In this document: one piece after another, positions 44,320 to 47,536 of the stretch
How positions within the stretch are numbered: the stretch's first letter is position 1
Layout of the letters: every line of letters begins with the position of its first letter
DNA from: Alphaproteobacteria bacterium
GTDB taxonomy: Bacteria > Pseudomonadota > Alphaproteobacteria > SHVZ01
Assembly (NCBI GenBank): GCA_009694025.1
Contig: SHVZ01000014.1
Coordinates: 1 to 47,536, forward strand
DNA length: 47,536 nt
Reading direction: 5' to 3'
Position numbers and translations under genes: made by a program
Notes under the pieces: model-generated
Seen by the model: only the letters and a program-made list of their open reading frames with translations
The model's database searches: none
Told to the model about the DNA's origin: nothing

Positions 44320-45042
44320 ATGCCTCGCGCCCAGCTCCTTGTCGGTACCCAGCTCGCCCTCGCCGCCCCCGAGGGCGCCGGCTCCGTCCGCCCCGTCCTT
44401 GCCGAGCGCTTCGCCATGATGGCCGAGGCGAGCGGCCTCGCGATCGCCCAGATCGACCAGCGCGTCCTCGACCTCGCCCTTGCCGCCGTCGCCGAGGCGG
44501 AACGACGCCTCGACGCCCAGAGCCGGCGCATCGTCTACCTCGAAAGCCTCTCGGTCACCGACGAGCTGACGCAGGTCCGCAACCGACGCGGCTTCCACGG
44601 CGAACTCGAACGCGCCCTTGCCGAAGCGGCCCGTACCAGGAAGGGCGGCGTCATGCTGCTCATCGACCTCGACGGCTTCAAGGCGATCAACGACACCCAT
44701 GGCCACGCCGCCGGCGACTTCGTCCTACAGACGGTCGCGGGCTGGCTCGACGGCCATGTCCGCCCGGGCGACACGGTGGCCCGCATTGGCGGCGACGAGT
44801 TCGCCGTGCTGATGCCCGCGGCCGGCTCCGACAACGGCAACGCCCGCGCGGTCGAACTCGACCGTCAGCTCAACCGGCTCACCGCCCGCTGGGGGCGCCG
44901 CCGGCTCAAGATCCGCGGCTCGGTCGGCACCGCCACCTTCGCCCCTGGCGACAGCGCCGACGACGTGCTCGCGCGCGCCGATCTCACCATGTACGAGAAA
45001 AAGCGGAGTCGCGGCGTCCGCGCGCTCCGGCTGGTCAACTAG
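44320..45042 (+). CDS. GGDEF domain diguanylate cyclase
   Basis: A 240-residue soluble enzyme that makes cyclic di-GMP. Residues 27-75 form a helical, possibly coiled-coil stretch; the GGDEF domain starts at SVTDELTQVRNRRGF (about 78-92), with IDLDGFKAINDTHGH and the active site GGDEF at 157-161. An I-site RxxD (RPGD, 148-151) lies five residues before it, so product inhibition is likely. No sensor domain is visible. An ATG at 44320 was chosen; a TTG at 44305 is possible. Confidence 0.9.
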   Translation: MPRAQLLVGTQLALAAPEGAGSVRPVLAERFAMMAEASGLAIAQIDQRVLDLALAAVAEAERRLDAQSRRIVYLESLSVTDELTQVRNRRGFHGELERALAEAARTRKGGVMLLIDLDGFKAINDTHGHAAGDFVLQTVAGWLDGHVRPGDTVARIGGDEFAVLMPAAGSDNGNARAVELDRQLNRLTARWGRRRLKIRGSVGTATFAPGDSADDVLARADLTMYEKKRSRGVRALRLVN

Positions 45043-45059
45043 CCGACGATCTCGAAAGG

Positions 45060-45923
45060 CTAGCGCAGCGTACCGGCGAGGCTGACCGGCTGGGCTTTCG
45101 CCGCTGGCATCAGCCAGGGCTTGGCGTCCGCCGCCGGCGCCAGACGCGCCCCCTTCTGCGGCTCGATGACCACCCGGTAGAAGGTCTCGCCCTGGGCATC
45201 GGCCTTCACCACCTTGGACCCAGGATTCAGCTTCGCCAGGCGACCGGCCATCTCCGGGCCTTTGAAGCTGCCGAGAACCATCAGATAGCGGCCCTCGTAG
45301 GCGGCACGGACGGCGTCGCGGCGCGATTGCGCGTCGTCCGATCGCAGGATGACGCTGACGTCTGGCTTCGGTCGGGGCGGCGGCGCCGAAGTCGGGGCCG
45401 GCGGCACCAGGGCGGTCATCACCAGCTTGCCCGGCTGCGGCGTGGCCGCCGCCTGGGGGACGATCAGCGGCTTCGCCGGCACCAAGAGGGACGCGGTCCT
45501 GATCGGGTCGGCCTCGGCCGTGGCGACGCCCGGCAGCGCCTGGGCGACGTCGGCGAGCTCGGCCGGCAGCACCATCGGCTCGCCGCGATCGGCAATGATC
45601 GGCATCGGGCCGACCGGCATGTAGCCGGGGGACTGCTCCTGCCAGCTCGACGGGTCGTCGCGGTCGAGGGGAGGGCGTTGCGGGCGGGCCGCGGCCATCT
45701 GCGGCTGGGATCCCCAGTCGTTGCAAACTTCGAGGTTCTGCACCATCCGGAAGAGCTTGCAGTCCTGCCTCGCCGCCACGGAAAGAGCGTGGTCGGTCAA
45801 GGTCCTGCCGCTTGCGAGCAGCGACACCCCGTCCAGGGCATAAGAGGCGATGCTGATGGCTGGCGGTATGACCCCGCAACCGCCGAGCAGCGTTACGGCC
45901 ATCAACGGCACGAACCTGCGCAT
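45060..45923 (-). CDS. SPOR-like lipoprotein
   Basis: A 287-residue lipoprotein with lipobox LLGGC (Cys16). A Pro-rich middle (about 85-200) links to a C-terminal region (YLMVLGSFKGPEMAGRLAKLN to FYRVVIEP, about 215-258) whose strand-helix-strand pattern resembles a SPOR domain, which binds denuded peptidoglycan. Two cysteines (RQDCKLFRMVQNLEVC) near residue 60 may form a disulfide. Function is inferred. A GGGGGGA sequence precedes the start. Confidence 0.7.
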   Translation of the reverse strand: MRRFVPLMAVTLLGGCGVIPPAISIASYALDGVSLLASGRTLTDHALSVAARQDCKLFRMVQNLEVCNDWGSQPQMAAARPQRPPLDRDDPSSWQEQSPGYMPVGPMPIIADRGEPMVLPAELADVAQALPGVATAEADPIRTASLLVPAKPLIVPQAAATPQPGKLVMTALVPPAPTSAPPPRPKPDVSVILRSDDAQSRRDAVRAAYEGRYLMVLGSFKGPEMAGRLAKLNPGSKVVKADAQGETFYRVVIEPQKGARLAPAADAKPWLMPAAKAQPVSLAGTLR

Positions 45924-46119
45924 TGGCTCCCCCCCGAGGGCGAATCACCCGGTCGAACGGTAAGACGATTGCGTACTCGTGGCAAGAATTCGTTTGAAAA
46001 TTGTGGAAACAAAGGGGGTTAGGACTGCTCCGGGCCGATCCGCCGACACTTGCCGCGAGTATCGGCCGCCACGACGGCAGTTCACCACCCACCCAGCGCC
46101 TTCGCCTATAGTAGTCGCA

Positions 46120-47316
46120 ATGCACCCCGTCACCACGACCGACGCCCTCGCCGAGCTATGCCGGCGCCTGGCGACCCACCCCTATATCGCCATCGACACG
46201 GAGTTCCTGCGCGAGCGCACCTATTACCCGATCCTCTGCCTCATCCAGGTCGCCTCCCATGACGAGGCGGTGGCCATCGACCCGATGGCGGAAGGGATTT
46301 CACTAGACCCGCTTTACGAGCTGCTCGCCGATCCCAAGGTGCTGAAGGTTTTCCACGCCGCCCGCCAGGACATCGAGATTTTCGTCCACAAGACCAATCG
46401 GGTCCCGGCGCCGCTGTTCGACACCCAGGTCGCGGGCATGGTCTGCGGCTTCGGCGATTCGGTCAGCTACGAGACCCTGGTCGGCAAACTGACCGGCCAG
46501 CGCCTGGACAAGTCGTCGCGTTTCTCCGACTGGAGCCACCGGCCGTTGACCGACCGCCAGCTCACCTATGCGCTCGCCGACGTCGTGCCGCTCTGCCGAA
46601 TCTACGAGGTGATGGAGCAGAAGCTTCAGTCGACCGGGCGGCGCGCCTGGCTTGCCGAGGAATGGGCCAGCCTGACGGATGTCGCCACGTACCGGGGCGA
46701 TCCCGAGTCGGCCTGGCGCCGGCTCAAGCCGAAGTCGACCAAACCGAAGACCCTGGCGATCCTGGCCGAGCTCGCCGCATGGCGCGAGATCGAGGCGCAG
46801 CGTCGCGATGTTCCGCGCCAGCGCATCCTCAAGGACGAGGCGTTGACGGAGGTCGCCAACCAGGGCCCGAAGTCGCTGGCGGAGCTTGGCCGGGTCCGGC
46901 TCGTCCCTCAGGGCTTCGCCGAAGGCAAGCTGGGCGCCGACCTGCTGGCTGCGGTCGAGCGCGGCCGCCACCGGACCCCGCCCACGCTCGACGACGATCC
47001 CCGCGGCGAGGCGCCGCTTGGTCGGATGCCCCTGGTCGATCTCTTGAAGGTTCTTCTTAAGCTTCGCTGCGAGGACTTTGAGGTTGCACCGAAAATAGTG
47101 GCGTCATCGGCGGATATCGAGGCTCTGGCGGCGTTCGACGATGCGAACATACCCGCCCTTCGCGGCTGGCGCCGGGAGGTCTTCGGCGACGCCGCGCTCA
47201 AGCTCAAGGCCGGGCGCCTCGCCCTCGCCGGCCGAGGCGGGCGCATCGAAGTGATCGAGCTGCCGGAGGCGGAGGAGATGCCCGACGCAGAGTTCGCCCA
47301 GGCGCGCGGCTCTTAG
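46120..47316 (+). CDS. rnd: Ribonuclease D
   Basis: 3'-5' exonuclease that trims tRNA and other small RNA ends. The 398-residue protein has the DEDD nuclease domain: [21 protein letters not shown] (DxE), [11 protein letters not shown] (second Asp) and [16 protein letters not shown] (Tyr and last Asp), then an HRDC domain ([28 protein letters not shown]). The start at 46120 lies right before the nuclease fold; the upstream open frame has no similarity. Its stop overlaps the end of the convergent mltG. Confidence 0.95.
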   Translation: MHPVTTTDALAELCRRLATHPYIAIDTEFLRERTYYPILCLIQVASHDEAVAIDPMAEGISLDPLYELLADPKVLKVFHAARQDIEIFVHKTNRVPAPLFDTQVAGMVCGFGDSVSYETLVGKLTGQRLDKSSRFSDWSHRPLTDRQLTYALADVVPLCRIYEVMEQKLQSTGRRAWLAEEWASLTDVATYRGDPESAWRRLKPKSTKPKTLAILAELAAWREIEAQRRDVPRQRILKDEALTEVANQGPKSLAELGRVRLVPQGFAEGKLGADLLAAVERGRHRTPPTLDDDPRGEAPLGRMPLVDLLKVLLKLRCEDFEVAPKIVASSADIEALAAFDDANIPALRGWRREVFGDAALKLKAGRLALAGRGGRIEVIELPEAEEMPDAEFAQARGS

Positions 47317-47536
47317 TCTTCGGCAACCGGCTGGCTGCGCTCGCGCATGAGGCGGCGGTAGCGGGCGACGTTGCGATTGTGCTCCTTGAGCGTGCGGGCG
47401 AAGACGTGGCCGCCATTGCCATCGGCGACGAAGTAGAGCGCATCGGTCGCCGCCGGCCTGGTCACGGCCTCGAGCGCCGCCTTTCCGGGATTGGCGATCG
47501 GTCCCGGCGGCAATCCGTCGATCATGTAGGTGTTGT
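47313..47536 (-). CDS. mltG: Endolytic transglycosylase MltG, C-terminal part (runs off the window)
   Basis: The visible ~74 residues carry the family motif [23 protein letters not shown] and [22 protein letters not shown], typical of the YceG-like catalytic domain that cuts peptidoglycan strands and ends their synthesis. The N-terminal part lies beyond 47536. Its TAA stop overlaps the rnd stop. Confidence 0.95.
   Translation of the reverse strand, partial: NTYMIDGLPPGPIANPGKAALEAVTRPAATDALYFVADGNGGHVFARTLKEHNRNVARYRRLMRERSQPVAED

Noticed and set aside
1..47536. CRISPR arrays, transposases, integrases, prophage or restriction genes
   Set aside because: Looked for regularly spaced repeats and for the relevant protein motifs on both strands and saw none.

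Overview
The window is chromosomal DNA of a GC-rich alphaproteobacterium. The evidence is divK-pleD in one operon, an EipB-type (DUF1849) periplasmic protein, a DNA polymerase IV with an N-terminal Cys4 knuckle, pyrB followed by a pseudo-dihydroorotase, and the run gatCAB / ruvX / pyrB-pyrC-plsY-dprA-topA-rnr. The abundance of TctC-type solute receptors suggests a free-living scavenger, perhaps in or near the Rhodospirillales; that placement is inference. I see no phage, transposase, CRISPR array or defence island.

Region 1 (1-9.3 kb) is for uptake. A minus-strand tRNA-Ser(GCU) is followed by a tripartite tricarboxylate transporter set in the order tctB-tctA-tctC and a divergent DUF3052 gene. 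A second, decaying copy of tctC and DUF3052 follows. Between the copies lies a fragment of the 3' end of the TRAP permease gene whose full version sits at 5567-7507 with its TAXI-type receptor. The whole block reads as an old tandem duplication with loss of tctAB from one copy. In the second copy tctC has lost its ATG and DUF3052 is frameshifted.

Region 2 (8.6-18.6 kb) is accessory metabolism: a glutathione transferase, an amidohydrolase, an orphan family-5 solute-binding protein, a zinc deacylase of the succinylglutamate desuccinylase/aspartoacylase type, a three-gene ABC importer of the sulfonate/nitrate/taurine class, a TetR-like regulator, a GNAT acetyltransferase and a PLP-dependent Cys/Met-type enzyme. 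Three REP-like inverted repeats punctuate the intergenic spaces; two belong to one family and one of these carries a nested palindrome.

Region 3 (18.6-36.9 kb) is mostly core. gatC-gatA-gatB encode the tRNA amidotransferase and ruvX is divergent to them. A MazEF-like toxin-antitoxin pair with a candidate operator, a TPR/GT41 glycosyltransferase, a long gene-free stretch and a hemolysin III-type membrane protein come next. Then follows the same-strand run pyrB, pyrC', plsY, dprA, topA, rnr and a lipoprotein C-terminal processing protease.

Region 4 (36.9-47.5 kb) starts with two tandem paralogues of unknown function, the second frameshifted. It continues with rpmG, divK-pleD (minus strand), a ROK sugar kinase overlapping dinB, a VapBC-like pair, EipB, a short diguanylate cyclase, a SPOR-like lipoprotein, ribonuclease D and the end of mltG. 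Two GGDEF enzymes, both with a product-inhibition site, lie within 6.5 kb of each other.

I did not find a clearly new multi-gene system. The best leads are the decaying transporter duplication, the tandem paralogues at 36.97-38.27 kb and the nested-palindrome repeat family.
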